Shown here: in pieces, positions 1-12,266 of the stretch
Layout: each line of letters starts with the position of its first letter
Numbering within the stretch: the stretch's first letter is position 1
Assembly (NCBI GenBank): GCA_964036315.1
Contig: OZ038479.1
Coordinates: 59,043,746 to 59,107,745 of the forward strand
DNA: 64,000 bases
Origin: Acanthosepion esculentum
Taxonomy: Eukaryota > Mollusca > Cephalopoda > Sepiida > Sepiidae
Reading direction: 5' to 3'
Program-made: the position numbers and the translations under genes
The notes under the pieces: generated by a model
What the model saw: the letters and a program-made list of their open reading frames with translations, nothing else
Database searches by the model: none
Told to the model about the DNA's origin: nothing

Positions 1-462
1 CCTAATCTAATAAACAGCATTGATTATTTTTGTTGTCAATTCTCAAGAGCAAAGAAAAAGTATAAATTCACTTTCATATGTTTAGATTTTATTAAAATAC
101 TGATGCTCACTTTTTAAAGTAATAAACATTGCCAAGGCAGTGAAGGTAGTTAAAATAATTGTGGTGACAATGGAAAAACCATCATTTTGACACACTGTTG
201 TTAATTTGTGAGCATGAAAGTCCAAGTTCGCTGAGCTGAAATTATGGTTGAAGTAGTTTGTGTTCAGTTTTCAAATGTTTTCAAACAATTCATTAAAGAC
301 CTTGAAGTATTTCCCAGAAAATATCTTCTTCATATGAAATTATTCAAAATTCATATTTATCAGATTCTTGAAAATATTGACTTTTATTCATGCATAAAAA
401 CATATATACCAAAAATTCATACACTGACATATTGTTTTTCTATATGTATGCATAAATTCTGA

Positions 463-743
463 AGTGACTTGCATGAAATTAAAATACATTTTCACTTGTA
501 AGGTAATCTTAGCTTCTGTGATTTCAATGCAAATTTTTACATTTTTTCTGTATTTCTATTCATTGAAAACATTGATTCACAATGTTTTTATGTTAGCATG
601 TTTATTTATGAATGAGGTATTTGCAAAGATATTGATATTTTTACACTTATGTTCAGTGAAAAGGTTGATCCACAGACTTTTAAAAAATATGTGACATATT
701 TACTTTTAAATTAAATATTTGTAAAAAATATTGAGTCACATGA
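463..743 (-). pseudogene. Decayed zinc fingers 3' of ZNF-A
   Basis: Just past the ZNF-A stop codon the minus strand still shows broken finger-like words. One at about 640-720 reads KVCGSTFSLN. Another at about 540-590 reads HCESMFSMN. They are spaced roughly like 84-nt finger units but are interrupted by stops and have lost most zinc ligands. I read them as the former C-terminal end of the array, now in the 3' UTR or flank. A minus-strand AATAAA lies near 603-608. The fossil nature is clear for the first unit and weaker for the others. Confidence 0.6.
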
Positions 744-2033
744 CTAAGTTTCATAAGCAGGATGTGTGTACATGTGCCTTTTCTGCTGTGAATTCTTTGA
801 AAATTCTGAATCACCGATTTCACAAGAATATGGTTTCTCTCCAGTGTGTAGTCGTACATGTTTTTTCACACTTGAAGCATATGAAAATGATGCAGAACAG
901 ATTTTACAAGAATATGGTTTCTCTTCTGTGTGTGTACGCATATGTTTCTCTAAATTTGATTTCACTGAAAATGCAGATCCACAAACTTCACAAGAATATG
1001 GTTTCTCTCCAGTGTGTGTGCGCAAATGTCTCACTAAATTGGAGTTTTGTGAAAATGCAGATCCGCAAACTTCACAAGAGTATGGTTTTTCTCCCGTGTG
1101 TGTGTGCATATGGCTTACCAAATGTGACTTGCCTGAAAATGTAGATCCACAAATTTTACAAGAATATGGTTTCTCTTTAGTGTAAGATTCTGTAGGTTGC
1201 ACAAAATGTGACTTATGTGCATATGTAGATCTAAAATCTTCATGAGAATATGGTTTCTCACGAGTGTGTATAGTCATATGGCACATTAAATGTGATTTGA
1301 CTGAAAATGCAGACCCACACACTTCACAAGAATATGGTTTCTCTCCAGTGTGAGTTCGCATATGGTCCACCAAACCAGATTTCCGAGAAAATGCAGATCC
1401 ACAGACTTGACAAGAATATGGTTTCTCTCCATTGTGTGTACGCATATGTGTCACTAAATTTGACTTTACTGAAAATGCAGATTCACAAACTTCACAAGAA
1501 TATGGTTTCTCACTTGTATGTGTACGCATATGACTCACCAGATGTGACTTTACTGAAAATCCAGATCCACAAACTTCACAAGAATATGGTTTCTCTCCAG
1601 TGTGGGTACGGGTATGTATCACCAAATGTGACTTTACTGAAAATGCAGATCCACAAATTTCACAAGAATATGGTTTCTCTCCAGTGTGTGTTCGCATATG
1701 GCTCACCAAATGCGACTTGACTGAAAATGCAGTTCCACAAACTTCACAACAGTATGGTTTCTCCTCAGTGTGTGTACGCATATGCTCCACTAAACTTGAT
1801 TTTCTTGAAAATGCGGATCCACAAACTTCACATGAATAAGGCTTCTCTCCAGTGTGTATTCGCATATGGTGCACCAAAGATGTCTTGAGTGAAAATGCAG
1901 ATCCACAAACGTCACAAGGATATGGTTTCTCTCCAGTGTGAGTTCGCATATGAGGAATTAAATGTGATTTTCGTGAAAATGTAAATCCACAAACTTCACA
2001 AGGATATGGTTTCTCTCCAGTGTATTTTTCCAT
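744..2033 (-). CDS. C2H2 zinc-finger protein ZNF-A, 429 aa
   Basis: This is a predicted nuclear DNA-binding protein made almost only of tandem C2H2 fingers of 28 residues joined by TGEKP-type linkers. There are 15 finger units. Thirteen carry both Cys and both His ligands, in the form [23 protein letters not shown]. Unit 10 has lost all four ligands but keeps its length and the EKP linker. The last unit has Gly in place of its second Cys. No KRAB, BTB, SCAN or other effector domain is visible. I start at the ATG at 2033 (MEKYTGEKP), which matches the start used in ZNF-B. The open frame runs 13 codons further upstream but contains no ATG there. A 4-nt deletion and a stop separate it from one more broken finger. 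The family is certain; target DNA and function are unknown. Confidence 0.9.
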   Translation of the reverse strand: MEKYTGEKPYPCEVCGFTFSRKSHLIPHMRTHTGEKPYPCDVCGSAFSLKTSLVHHMRIHTGEKPYSCEVCGSAFSRKSSLVEHMRTHTEEKPYCCEVCGTAFSVKSHLVSHMRTHTGEKPYSCEICGSAFSVKSHLVIHTRTHTGEKPYSCEVCGSGFSVKSHLVSHMRTHTSEKPYSCEVCESAFSVKSNLVTHMRTHNGEKPYSCQVCGSAFSRKSGLVDHMRTHTGEKPYSCEVCGSAFSVKSHLMCHMTIHTREKPYSHEDFRSTYAHKSHFVQPTESYTKEKPYSCKICGSTFSGKSHLVSHMHTHTGEKPYSCEVCGSAFSQNSNLVRHLRTHTGEKPYSCEVCGSAFSVKSNLEKHMRTHTEEKPYSCKICSASFSYASSVKKHVRLHTGEKPYSCEIGDSEFSKNSQQKRHMYTHPAYET

Positions 2034-2340
2034 ATGGCATGCTAAATCTGACTTCAGTACATAGATTTGCAAATCTTACAAGAATATCATCTCTCTAACC
2101 CTTACTCATATATAATACCATGTTTTTCTAAGAGAAAACACTGCACAAATTTCATAGTTCATAATTTCTTGCCAGTTAATGTTTCCTGTGAAGCTTTTGA
2201 AATTGTAGAAAGTTTTCCCCAGTGGAATTGTAGCATATATTTATCTGTTTCTGATTGATAATTCAGAGATTTGTTTTTCATTTAAATCCACAGTAATTAC
2301 AATTTTATGTATTGGATGATTTTTCATACAGCCAACATAT
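2034..2340 (-). other. 5' part of the ZNF-A terminal exon (UTR, decayed coding)
   Basis: On the minus strand the exon probably starts at 2340, straight after a TTTGTTCACAG acceptor. The first 270 nt align by eye with the same part of the ZNF-B exon: both carry a GTGGATTTAAATGAA block and a TCTACAxTTTCAAAAGC block. Here the frame is broken by stops. Near 2070-2095 a finger (YSCKICKS) is cut by a deletion of about 4 nt, which creates the frameshift upstream of the present start codon. Confidence 0.65.
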
Positions 2341-2540
2341 CTGTGAACAAAAAAACAATAAAAGATATATTAAAAGAGACAATGAATAATATATAAAATC
2401 AGTTTCTAATGTAATAGATACATGTAATTATATACTAAGCTAATTTAGTCTGTCACAAGGATACAATAATGCAGAAATCAGTGAAGATCAAATACATTAT
2501 AGTTAGCAGACAGTGAAACAAGATTACTTAATCACCAGAT
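2341..2540 (-). promoter_or_regulatory. Splice acceptor and conserved 3' intron end, ZNF-A
   Basis: The minus strand shows a TATATTATTCATTGTCTC block, a T-rich tract and TTCACAG ending at 2341. The same order of words precedes ZNF-B (32970-33164) and ZNF-C (about 49150-49258). Similarity to ZNF-B runs about 200 nt into the intron, including a TTTGATCxTCACTGATT block. I infer a real intron whose 5' exon, probably noncoding, lies outside the recognisable sequence. Confidence 0.7.
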
Positions 2541-5500
2541 ACAGAAATGGTTATAGTTAAACAAAGACATATCCTATTGTCATTTTGCTTACTCTTCCCT
2601 TCATTGGTTTGCACAACCATTATGCTCTAATACCTCATAAATAATGAACAATTCTATTTTGATCACATGGAAAAATCTGGGGAAGAAACTACATGGTTTC
2701 AGTGAGAAAATGTATGAATGAAAAAAGGTAAAATAAAATTGTTTAATGGCAGTTTCAATGAAATGGTAAAGTTGTCAATTTCAAATCTTTTCATTTGTAC
2801 TCACTGCTTAAAATTATGTCCAGCATTCATATTTATAGTTGTTATTGCAATATTCTGTCAAAGTTATTAAGGTCAAATATTTAACAGTGCCATAGGGAAT
2901 TTATACGGATATTTTATTGTTGTAGAACGCACCATGAGCTTACTCAATCATTAAGAATTAAGATTAATCAGAATATTAAAATAGGAAAACCATGAAATTT
3001 TCACAGTAAGAAACTAGTAAGAAAAAGTGTAATAATTTTCATAGCTAGATAAAAAAAATTTCTATCTCTGTGAATATCAATACATTTGATTACGTGTTTG
3101 TTAATATTGCAATAATAAACTGCACATAAGTAGATTAAAAGTTGAAACAGTTCTTTCTTCATGATGCAGTGTTACTGCAAATAAATGATCATCTTTTTTT
3201 TTTGAATCATGAAGTCAAGAGTTTCCTACAATCATAAGATTCAATTTAATAGGAGTAGATAAGTTTGCTTATCGAATGGTTCTCACTTCTCTCCTGTTTT
3301 TGAAGACCATTTGAGGTTTATTCCTAGTTTCCTGCTTAGGATTTGTTTTCCAGTTCCTTGTTAAGTTTTTAATTCTCTTTCACTGTCAGTAGCACCTTGT
3401 GTCTTAGTGGCATTAATAACTTGCTTGCGATGAATTGATTAAAAACAAAAATGCAGTGTACTTCATGTCACAACTGATAATGGAATGGTATAATTTATCA
3501 TTAATGAAAAATATTCATGTTTCTTTTTGGATCATATACTTATTTTAAAATGCCAAAAGCACAGTATACTATAGATGATGCTTTGATCCAACATACAACA
3601 TTATCCACATGTATTGTTTTGTTGACTTTAACAATCACATGATTTGAATAAATTTTAATTACTTCTTATGACACATCACATTTGTTTGAACCAAATGCAA
3701 GCTACCTCAACTGAATACACTTCAGTGGAGGTAGCTTGCATTTGCAGTACAATGTTTGAAACTGGGACAGATCTGTTGTATTTGGGAACCAGCAAATGTA
3801 TGGGTTATACCTGGAGGTTGGGTTATATGTAAAATTTGAGAAAGGAATGAATCCAACCTTCTCTAACTATGGATTAAATAGCTAGTGTTATATACTGTGT
3901 ACAGTTGCAGGAGAACAAATGAAAACAATAAAGTATTGCTGGCAAGGCAAAAAGAAAAAGTGACAAGATATGTTAAAATAGAGATGTTCATGTGTAACTG
4001 CATTTTGTTTGATAGTAACAGTAGAATGAGAGAAAATTATATAATGTGAAGAGTAGCATAATGCTCCTGGATATTAGTTCATTTCAGTATGAGTTTGCTA
4101 ATACTGCAATAATGAACTGCTCAAAGAAATGTTTAACATTGAAATGATTCTTTCTTTAAAAATGCAGAGTTACTAAGAATAAATGATCCATGTGCTTTTA
4201 GTATGATGAAGTAAAGAATTAAATACATCTACGCAAGTGAACTAAAATGACTACCTCTCATTGCAGAGATGTAATGATAGATACAAATGAAGCAAGCCTA
4301 AAAGACAATTCTTCAAAAAGGCTAATTTGAAAGGATGATCTTCACTAAAATAACAAAAACAATATTCCTTTGTTATGCATAAAATGCAATCTCATTCAGA
4401 GCAAAGAATTAAGTAACACAACTAAGAGAAGCCAATGAGATGATATATTAAAAGTTAAATGTTTAAATTGTTTTCTGTTTCTTTTCTAAAGCTTGATAAT
4501 TTTGTAATGCATAATTGCATCTTATTTGCTAATAACAATGGAATGAAAGAAAATTAAGTGAAAATAAGGGAAATGAATAAAGTACAGTGTGACATATTTG
4601 GTCTGTTGAATGCTTTTCTACTTGATAAAAATCTTGCTAAATCTTTCAACAAATATCAAAAGCAGAATAGAAAAATTAAGTTTATCTACAATAATTTCAA
4701 TTGGTGTTGACAAAATAAGAACAAAAGAAAAGGACAATGATAATATTCTGAAAAATGTTCAAATGTTTGAGATAATAGTCTTTCAGAGATTAGCTTTTCT
4801 CCAATAAAAACAAAACATTTTTCTGGAAATGCACTAATTCAACAGAATAGCAATTATGATATAAAGGAGGCCATTAGAAATAAAAAAAAGAAAATTCCTT
4901 TCAGCATGAATTTTGAAATAAGGCAAAAAATGATGACATCATATAAAACGCATAAAATTTAAAGCCTAATGATCGAGTGTAGCTTTAATTTTTACTTTAA
5001 AGATGAGATAAAGAGGAATCAGTATAAAATGTGAATTAATAAAGAATGTTTGTTATTCCCCAAGTTGTGTAACTCAGGATGGCAATTTGAATTTGGCAAT
5101 CAGTAGTTTGTTGATATGTATGAACCAAACATTTGAGTTGGAAATCAACAAAAAAGTAAACTTGGATACACTTGGGTGCCAAAGAGAAGTGCAGTGTCAT
5201 TTACGTATTTCTAGAAAATTTTCAAACTTTTCTAAAATGTTATTGGAGGAAGATGAGCTGATTTAAAATTCTGGTTTAAAATATCACAGAAAAGCATTTT
5301 TTAGCATAAAGGTGCATGTTTGTATGAGTTGTTGACAACTTTATTGATAGATTTATGTTTAGGGAATTTTTTCACTGGAGTGGGGGGAACTTATCTCTAA
5401 AAATTACTTGACAAATATCACCTGAACACCATTTTTATATAATTTTTTAAATATTCTGTTTGAAAATTTGCTCAGAATTGTAAAATAAAAAATGCAATCA

Positions 5501-6229
5501 AGCTAAGACAGTAGCTACTGTTGGGTTAAAAAATGCATTTCTGCGATATTTTAAACTTGAAGTAAAAAATAGTTGTTTCAAATTAGATTAATTAACTTTA
5601 AATCAGCTAATATTACTCAAATAAAGTTTCAGAAAGGTATATTTTATTTTCGGATTTCTTAAAGAGAATTATATTGTGATGAAAGACAACAAAAAAGGGT
5701 GCTAATCAGCTACTTGAGAGAAAAAATATTTAGATACACAAACTGTAGAAAAATTAGATAAACTTCATCTGTTTGTCAACATTTAAATTATTCAGCTTCT
5801 ATATTTTAAACTTAAAGTAATTAATATGTTTCAAATCAAATTAATTAAACTTTAAATCGGCTGATATACTACAAATAAAATTTCAGAAAAGTATATTTCA
5901 TTTTTGAAAGATTTTTTTAATACAAAGTATTACTTTGTGATGACAGATGGCTAAAATGGTGCTAAAATATCTCCATCCAGTCAAATTAGTTTTGAAATAT
6001 AGCAAAGTATTTCCCTTGTTAGAAATATTAAATTTAATAGCCTGAAATTAAAACTAAAATAAAAGCTTCAAGAAAGAGTTTTCATTTTTAAAAATTAATT
6101 TTAAACCTTACGTATCGTTTTCGTGTGGGAAGATACAGACTCTTGACTTTGAGATATTTATTTTCTAAAATGTCTAAGAAGTTGAAATCACACCTGAATT
6201 TGTATTTTGTTTTTATTTGTTAACATATG
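2541..6229. other. AT-rich noncoding DNA, putative ZNF-A intron or upstream region
   Basis: There is no credible coding sequence here. Positions 2620-2810 resemble 21415-21600 (shared words around AATACCTCATAAATAA and TTTCAGTGAGA), so they are a dispersed repeat. Within 5470-5900, two stretches about 250 nt apart share AATTAAxTTTAAATC blocks. The rest shows only A/T-rich text. Confidence 0.5.
3693..3743. repeat. 51-nt near-perfect hairpin
   Basis: Arms 3693-3708 and 3728-3743 are perfectly complementary over 16 bp (AAATGCAAGCTACCTC and its complement). After one mismatch the stem continues for 6 bp to a 5-nt loop (TACAC). The shape resembles a short palindromic transposon end or a small foldback. 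A related TGCAAGCTACC word occurs at 19973-19984. Confidence 0.85.
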
Positions 6230-6345
6230 TACCTTCATGAGATTGCTAAAAAAGAGCATAGCATGGTGAAAAAGACGCCAAACTTGAAAAAAAAAAATTT
6301 ATCGTCTAAATGTTTGTTATTATTAAGAGGAAAGATCAAAGTATT
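6230..6345 (-). repeat. Dispersed repeat, module C (minus copy)
   Basis: On the minus strand this holds the recurring string of words CTTAATAATAACAAAC, a GACGATAAA word, then AAGTTTGGCGTC and GCTATGCTCTTTTTTAGC. Other copies of the module lie near 7975-8095, 25490-25600, 28516-28622, 32605-32720, 44395-44515 and 45485-45580. There is no ORF. It belongs to an unclassified repeat family of this genome. Confidence 0.75.
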
Positions 6346-6810
6346 TTGGGGGTATTTTTTTACATTTTTGAGTCAGAAAAATTGACAGATAATGAATCAT
6401 GTCAACTATTTTTTCCATTTTATAAAGAAAATTAAAATCTGTTTCAAATTCTTTTAAACATCAATTATATTTTTTTCAAAACTTATTTTAAGAAAATTAG
6501 AAATTATAATCTTTACTTAAAGATTTTTGAAACAAGCATTACTTAGTTTCTGCACTGAAAAGTGGTAGTTTAGAAATAAAATAAAGCAGGTCATAACATT
6601 TTGCGTCACTTGACAGGTGATGACAGAAGGACAGAAGTGATATTTAGAAGTTATTTAGATTTAAGTGAACAAATTATTTACCTCGTTATTTTTAAGGAAA
6701 ACTTTCAGTGCTCTAATTTTTTTTGTACTTAGCTTTCACCTTTACGTTTATGATGCTTTATGGAAAATATATTATAAAGAAATTAAAATAAGACTGTTGA
6801 GAGTGAGATT

Positions 6811-6865
6811 AAATTTCATAAGAAAGATATCTAATTAATTTATAGGTACCTTTCTTATGAAATTT
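6811..6865. repeat. Perfect 16-bp inverted repeat
   Basis: Arms AAATTTCATAAGAAAG at 6811-6826 and the complement at 6850-6865 enclose a 23-nt loop that ends in TAGGTAC. A related half (AAATTTCATAAGATG, later TAGGTACC) is at about 7018-7053. This suggests the end of a palindromic or inverted-repeat element. Confidence 0.85.
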
Positions 6866-7399
6866 TATCAGAAGTGTACATAAAATACTATAATTTTATG
6901 TACATTTATTACATTTTACTGTGTTAGTAGTATTTCCATTCATTTTATTATTAATTTTGATATTTCATTTATGGAACAATGTCATAACTGAGATTAATAT
7001 AAAAATAAGATCATATAAATTTCATAAGATGATACTGATACTTGTAGGTACCCTTCTCAGTTGAAACTGAAAAATCAAATTAAACTTCTCCACACATGTT
7101 TCACAAAAATAAAGGACTTAACAGAGGAGAACAATGCTCAACTCAAATAACACAACTTAATTGTGTTCTTGCTGGTCTTCTGTACTTTATAATTATAGCT
7201 GTATTATAAACACAAAATTACATTGTTTAATTAATGCGGGTCTTCTGATTGGTCGAAATTATACAATTTACGATGCGCTAAAAAATGATCTCATAAAGGA
7301 TATTTACGAAACTGAATGCGGCTTTTATCTAATTTTATAATATTTTAACAACTTAAATGTAAAAATCTAATATAATTAAAGAAATAACAAATAATTGTA

Positions 7400-8420
7400 C
7401 TAAAAATTCATTTTTCATAGAAAAAGTTTTTTGCTTTCAGAAAATATTGTCCATATTCATAAAAACAAATAAAAGCATTTGAAATTAAATAATATCTTTG
7501 TTTTATCAAGTTTTGTATGTTACAATTCAGAGCTGATTTTCATGTGTGTGTGTGTGTGGGGGGTGCAATTAAGAAAAATACATGATTTGCTTTCCTCAAA
7601 GCCCTGTGCTTTTAACTAATATAATCACTAAAACTAAATGCGATTGAATTTCTAGAGTTTTCATAAAATTAGTGGGGGGGGGGGGTAATAAATATAAAAA
7701 TAATATTTTTTTTCCATGACTTTAAAAAACGAAAACATATTTATAATAATTTCCATCATTTGTAAATAGTTTCTGAAAGTTTCATTAACATCTGATAATT
7801 ATTTTTATTTTTGCAAGATTTTCCAAATTAATGTGTGTCATACAAAAAAAACGTGCTAAAAATTGTATGTTATTTTACTATTTTCCGGTATACAAAGAGA
7901 AACAAGGTTTTTTTAAATCAAAATTTAGGATGTTCTAAAAAGAAGGAAAAACTTTAAAAAATAATTATAAGATACTTGGGTCTTTCCTCTTAATAATAAC
8001 AAACATTTATTTTAGACGATAAAATTTTGTTTACGTCAAGTTTGACGTCTTTTCCATCACACTATGCTCTTTTTTTTTTAGCAATCTCATCAAGGTACTT
8101 ATGTTAAAGTTAACAACAAAAATTAACAAATAAAAACAAATGTAATTAAACAAAATTTTCCAAAAAAATAAAAATTTCAAGATATGTCAGTAAGTAACGA
8201 TTTCGTTTCTGACACTTACCTTTCAGACCAGAAAATGCAACGAGAAAAACAAATTGGCATTTCATAGTGTTAGTTCAATTCAAATGATTTTGTTGAAATC
8301 CACAATATTTTTGTAGTGTTTGTTCAGTTCATATGTCGAACTTGAAATGACAAACACAAAAATATTTAAGAAATAGAAAAAAAAAACACACAATACAAAC
8401 GCGAAATTACTTTGGAGATG
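7400..8420. repeat. Composite of dispersed-repeat modules
   Basis: Positions 7740-8100 (plus) match 44165-44520 and 45270-45590 in order. The shared blocks are a TTTCTGAAAGTTTCATTAA block, a TTTTGCAAGATTTTCxAAATTAATG block, an AGAGAAACAAGG block and module C. Positions 8190-8340 (minus) match 23020-23170 and 43260-43420 around GAACAAAxACTACAAAAAT and GGTCTGAAAGGTAAGTG. There is a (TG)n tract at 7541-7558. No coding potential is seen. Confidence 0.65.
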
Positions 8421-8498
8421 TCACTAAAATGTTGCTAAAGATAAAAAACGGTGTTAAACACGATTTAGTTCCTTGTGTTTAAAATAAAGTAAGTATTG

Positions 8499-8508
8499 GT
8501 TATTTACT
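8499..8508. repeat. Target-site duplication, left copy
   Basis: GTTATTTACT here is repeated exactly at 9828-9837, just after the A-tail of the LINE between them. Confidence 0.8.
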
Positions 8509-9827
8509 GGGAAATTGCAACTAATTGATGCACATCCTGCCCTCTTCCTCTTGAAGAACAGTTTTTCGCTACCGAGTTTCCTCTACACTCTCCGAAGTGC
8601 CCCTTGCTACCTTGAACAGGATTTCTTAAATGAGATAGATATCACAATTAAGGGATGCGCGGAGCTAATTTGCAACGTCAATTTCGACGACACAGGCTGG
8701 AGGCAGGCAAAGCTCCCTTTGAGTCTCTGAGGCCTGGGCCTTCGATCAGCGGTAGATTTGGCCCTTCCAGCATATCTTTCTTCACTTTCGTCCAGTCGCG
8801 AATTAATTGATGAGATACTCGGTGGATCGTCTCAGTGTTTCTCGGATAGTTCTTTTGAACAAGCTTGCAGCGTCTGGACCCAAGAATTACTTTCTATCCC
8901 ACTAGAGTAGACGCATCAAAACAAAAAAGCTGGGATAAAATAAAATGCGTGGCCAATTTTACTAATTTGAGGCTCTCTCTGGATCAGCATCGCCTCGCCT
9001 GTCTACTATCTGCTTCACAACCGAGTAGTGGCGCCTGTCTCAACGCAGTGCCCTCTTCATCTACCGGTACACTTTTAAATGATGAGTGCACTCGGGTCGG
9101 AGTCGCGATCCGTCTTGGACTCAAATTATGTGAGCGTCACAGATGCAGATGTGGAGCCTCCATCGATCAGTTTGGTTTGCATCCTCTCTCCTGTCGTCGT
9201 AGTGCCGGCCGCTTTCCACGGCATGCAGCAATTAACGACATCATCAAAAGAGGTTTGGATGCAGCTGGGTTCCCTTCTCAAATCGAACCCGTAGGCCTCG
9301 ACCGTGGTGATGGAAAGCGGCCGGATGGCATTACCATCTTCCATTTTTAAATGGGTAAGTCGTTGATTTGGGATGCGACCTGTGCGGATACATTTTCGGC
9401 CGGTAATATGATCAGGTCCGCGGTTGAGCCGGGGTTCGTCGCCCGAGACGCAGAGATAAAAAAAATAGCTAAATATTCTTCTCTTGCTGATAGATTTTTT
9501 TTTTACTCCTGTGGCAGTGGAGACTTCAGGGGTTATTGGTCCTCGTTCGATGGTGTTCCTTCGGAGGATTGGCGCGATTGCGTCGCGATTAAGGAACGAG
9601 CCTCGCGAAACGGAGTGGCTCTTGCAGCGCGTCTCACTGGCGACGGTTCGAGGTAATGCTTTCTCCATCATAGCGGCTGGCAGAGGATAGAAAAAAAATT
9701 GTTTATAGTTACGTTGTTATGGAATTGTCATCAACGGTCGACTGAACTTGCTTTGTTCCAATGACTTTTGTTTTGTTATTATTAGTTACTTAGTTCAATA
9801 AATTGCGTAATTTCGTTAAAAAAAAAA
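8509..9827 (+). mobile_element. 5'-truncated LINE, ORF2 C-terminal remnant
   Basis: This is the 3' end of a non-LTR retrotransposon, dead on arrival. Decoded pieces run colinearly: GLGLRSAVDLALPA (about 8731), then a Cys/His-rich stretch CERHRCRCG with FGLHPLSC (about 9128-9195), then RFPRHAAINDIIKR. These are followed by GDGKRPDGIT and IWDATCADT, and finally ETSGVIGP and RVSLATVRGNAFS, ending near 9690. The frame is broken by a stop at 9348-9350, a frameshift near the T-run at about 9494, and others. A short 3' UTR ends in ten A at 9818-9827, flanked by 10-bp duplications. The PDG...WDAT order resembles the PD-(D/E)xK endonuclease at the end of R2-like LINEs, but that is an inference. The reverse transcriptase core is absent. 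Confidence 0.85.
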
Positions 9828-9837
9828 GTTATTTACT
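9828..9837. repeat. Target-site duplication, right copy
   Basis: Second GTTATTTACT, adjoining the poly-A of the LINE. Confidence 0.8.
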
Positions 9838-12261
9838 TGTACACAAGAATCTGTAATTAAATAAATGCAGGAAAACAGAGACACAAGAAAGAAAGAAAAT
9901 ACAAAAAATAAAAAGAAACACCGATGGCGATGAATCGGAAAATGCTTTCAAGACTGCTGAAACTGACGGAACAGATGAAATTACCCTTCCGATATTGAAT
10001 AATAGAATAATAGTCATAAGTCAAATTCAGAATTATTTTCCTTTTTGTACATCCATACTAAAAAGTAATCTAATTGTTGCTAAAAGGAAAAAAATAAAAT
10101 AAAATTCTTTTAAAACAAGTTCATACTCAAAAATGGTATTGTCAGCTTTACATATTTTGAATATTTCAAAATATCTATTATTTAATAAAAGCAACTTTTG
10201 TGACGAACAGTAACGGGATGGATTTCAAAATCACGGTATTTTTTAAAAAAATAATTATTAAAAATTAAATATAGATTTTTTTTTCTGACTAATTTGAAAG
10301 AAAAAAAAACGTGTTTCAAATTAAATTATGCCAGTGTCGGGTTACCTCCTCCTAATTTTTTAAACTGCTTCTAGGAGACTGATGGAATAGTCCATACCTA
10401 CCTTTCACCCCTCCGGGATAATGCACTTTACACAAATAATCTCCTATTAACCAATCAGCATCTTAGTTTCAGCAAACTAGACTTTTCATTGGCTCAGACC
10501 TCTAAAACTGTAGCAAGTTTAAGCGAAAATATCTTTTCGCGCCTAACGTTTTTGAGTCGATTTTTAGACCCAAAACTCAATAAATAGAAGCGTCTGAGTC
10601 AATTCAAACCAGTCAGAAATTCACCCTGGAGAGATGCCAAACTAATCCACGCTAGTCAAAACTTTGACCCACTACACTTTTCCCGCGCAAACTTCTCTGA
10701 CTCAACAAACAGCAGTTCGCTCTCCCAGGAACAATTGCTTACAATACTAAAGAAAGTGAAATAACACACTACTAAATAAGTATTCGTAAACATTCAGTCA
10801 AACACCAAAACAACCAAAGGTACACGACTCTTACCAACTTTGGACATTAATTTAAACAAACATACGCATACACACTATTGACTTGTAGGAATCCTTCTAC
10901 TCGCTTTTTCGTTGAATGTTAAAATTTGGAGTGTCGGGATTCGATACATTAACAAAATTTCGTTACAGGGTCGCTCGTAATTTGGCCGTCTAGAATAATC
11001 ACACGATTTTCATTGAAGGAATAAAATTCAGTAGAAAAAACAACGTAGTTTCAACAAATAAACATTAATTTAATATAGCGACAAGAATACAAGCAGTTGA
11101 TGATAGATTGGAAAATAATGTCTTTTTGTTTGGGTTAATAAAGTTCTGAAATAAAATATAAACTGTCTTTGTGTACGTATGTGAGAAACAATAAAATGTT
11201 GTGATATGTGTGTTTGTATGAAAAAGTCAACATGTGTGTGCGTGATTCATAGTAAAAACGGATACGACAGATAGGAATTGTTTCTTACTGTTGGCGGTGT
11301 TGCCGTAGTCTGAAGTTTGTCAACGCTGTCGTTTTTAACATGAGGTCATGAAGATCATCAGCGAGAGTTGTGTGGAGTTTGATGACAGCCGCGTGTATCC
11401 TTTTTGGGAATGGATTTCGTATGTTTTTATACACTTTTTCCGAACAAAATCGGCCCCAGAATTAAATTATTTATTTATTCCTAATTGGCCCTAAGAGGAC
11501 TCGTGGTATGTTTTCTACTAAGTCCGTACGATATTTGGTCGGTATCTACCTAAAAATAATGATGACTGATACAACAAACATTCTGATTTGTAATCTATGA
11601 TTTTATTGGTGTGTTTTAAGATGTAAGTATTTTCTTGAGTGTGATTGGTTTATAAATATTGAACTCTCACAAAAGACATTTTTGTACACGACCAAACACT
11701 TTGTTTAATTTCACACACAAATCTTAGTAACAGTGTCACACACTGAAACTTGGCATAAATACACTACATAACTCAATTCAACCATTCACACTTGTCCAAC
11801 AATATCTGACTTAATTGTGTATGTTAATTTTATATAAATCAATGTTATTGTTAAACTTTTAATTATGTTGTTTACACTTTGATTTCTCTTGAATGATTTG
11901 CCTTCAATATTCCTGTTTCTTAATTTGTTGTGGATGAATGTCTAAGAACACGAACATCACTAACCCTTCTGATAACCTAACCTTCTGATATCATAAATAC
12001 ATTCGCCAGTTTGCAACAAGACACTCTCAGGACTACAAATACTCTGTGATAATTTTGTCAGTCCCTTCTCACTTTTTCCGCTTACTCGTCAACATGTAAA
12101 TTTCTCGCGGAGAACATGCTTTACCTTTTGGGAAACGCGTGAACAATACACACACCCACGTACGTATGCACATTCACTCACTACAAACACTTTTCACCCA
12201 AATAGTTTCAGATCCATTTGACGCACAGATCTTTGTCTTCGTCATTTGTAGCCCTTAATGC
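9838..12261. other. Intergenic DNA with a promoter-like segment
   Basis: No gene is recognisable. Positions 10330-10760 are less AT-rich and promoter-like: ACCAATCAG at 10450, CATTGGCTC at 10488, then CAATAAATAGAAGC near 10578. I looked for LTR ends around this segment and found none with a duplication. The remainder shows nothing supportable. Confidence 0.4.
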
Positions 12262-12266
12262 ATTAT

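Noticed and set aside
9126..9671. 181-codon minus-strand frame over the LINE at 8509-9827
   Set aside because: The plus strand of the same region decodes to recognisable LINE protein and carries the poly-A and target duplication; the minus frame has no recognisable content.
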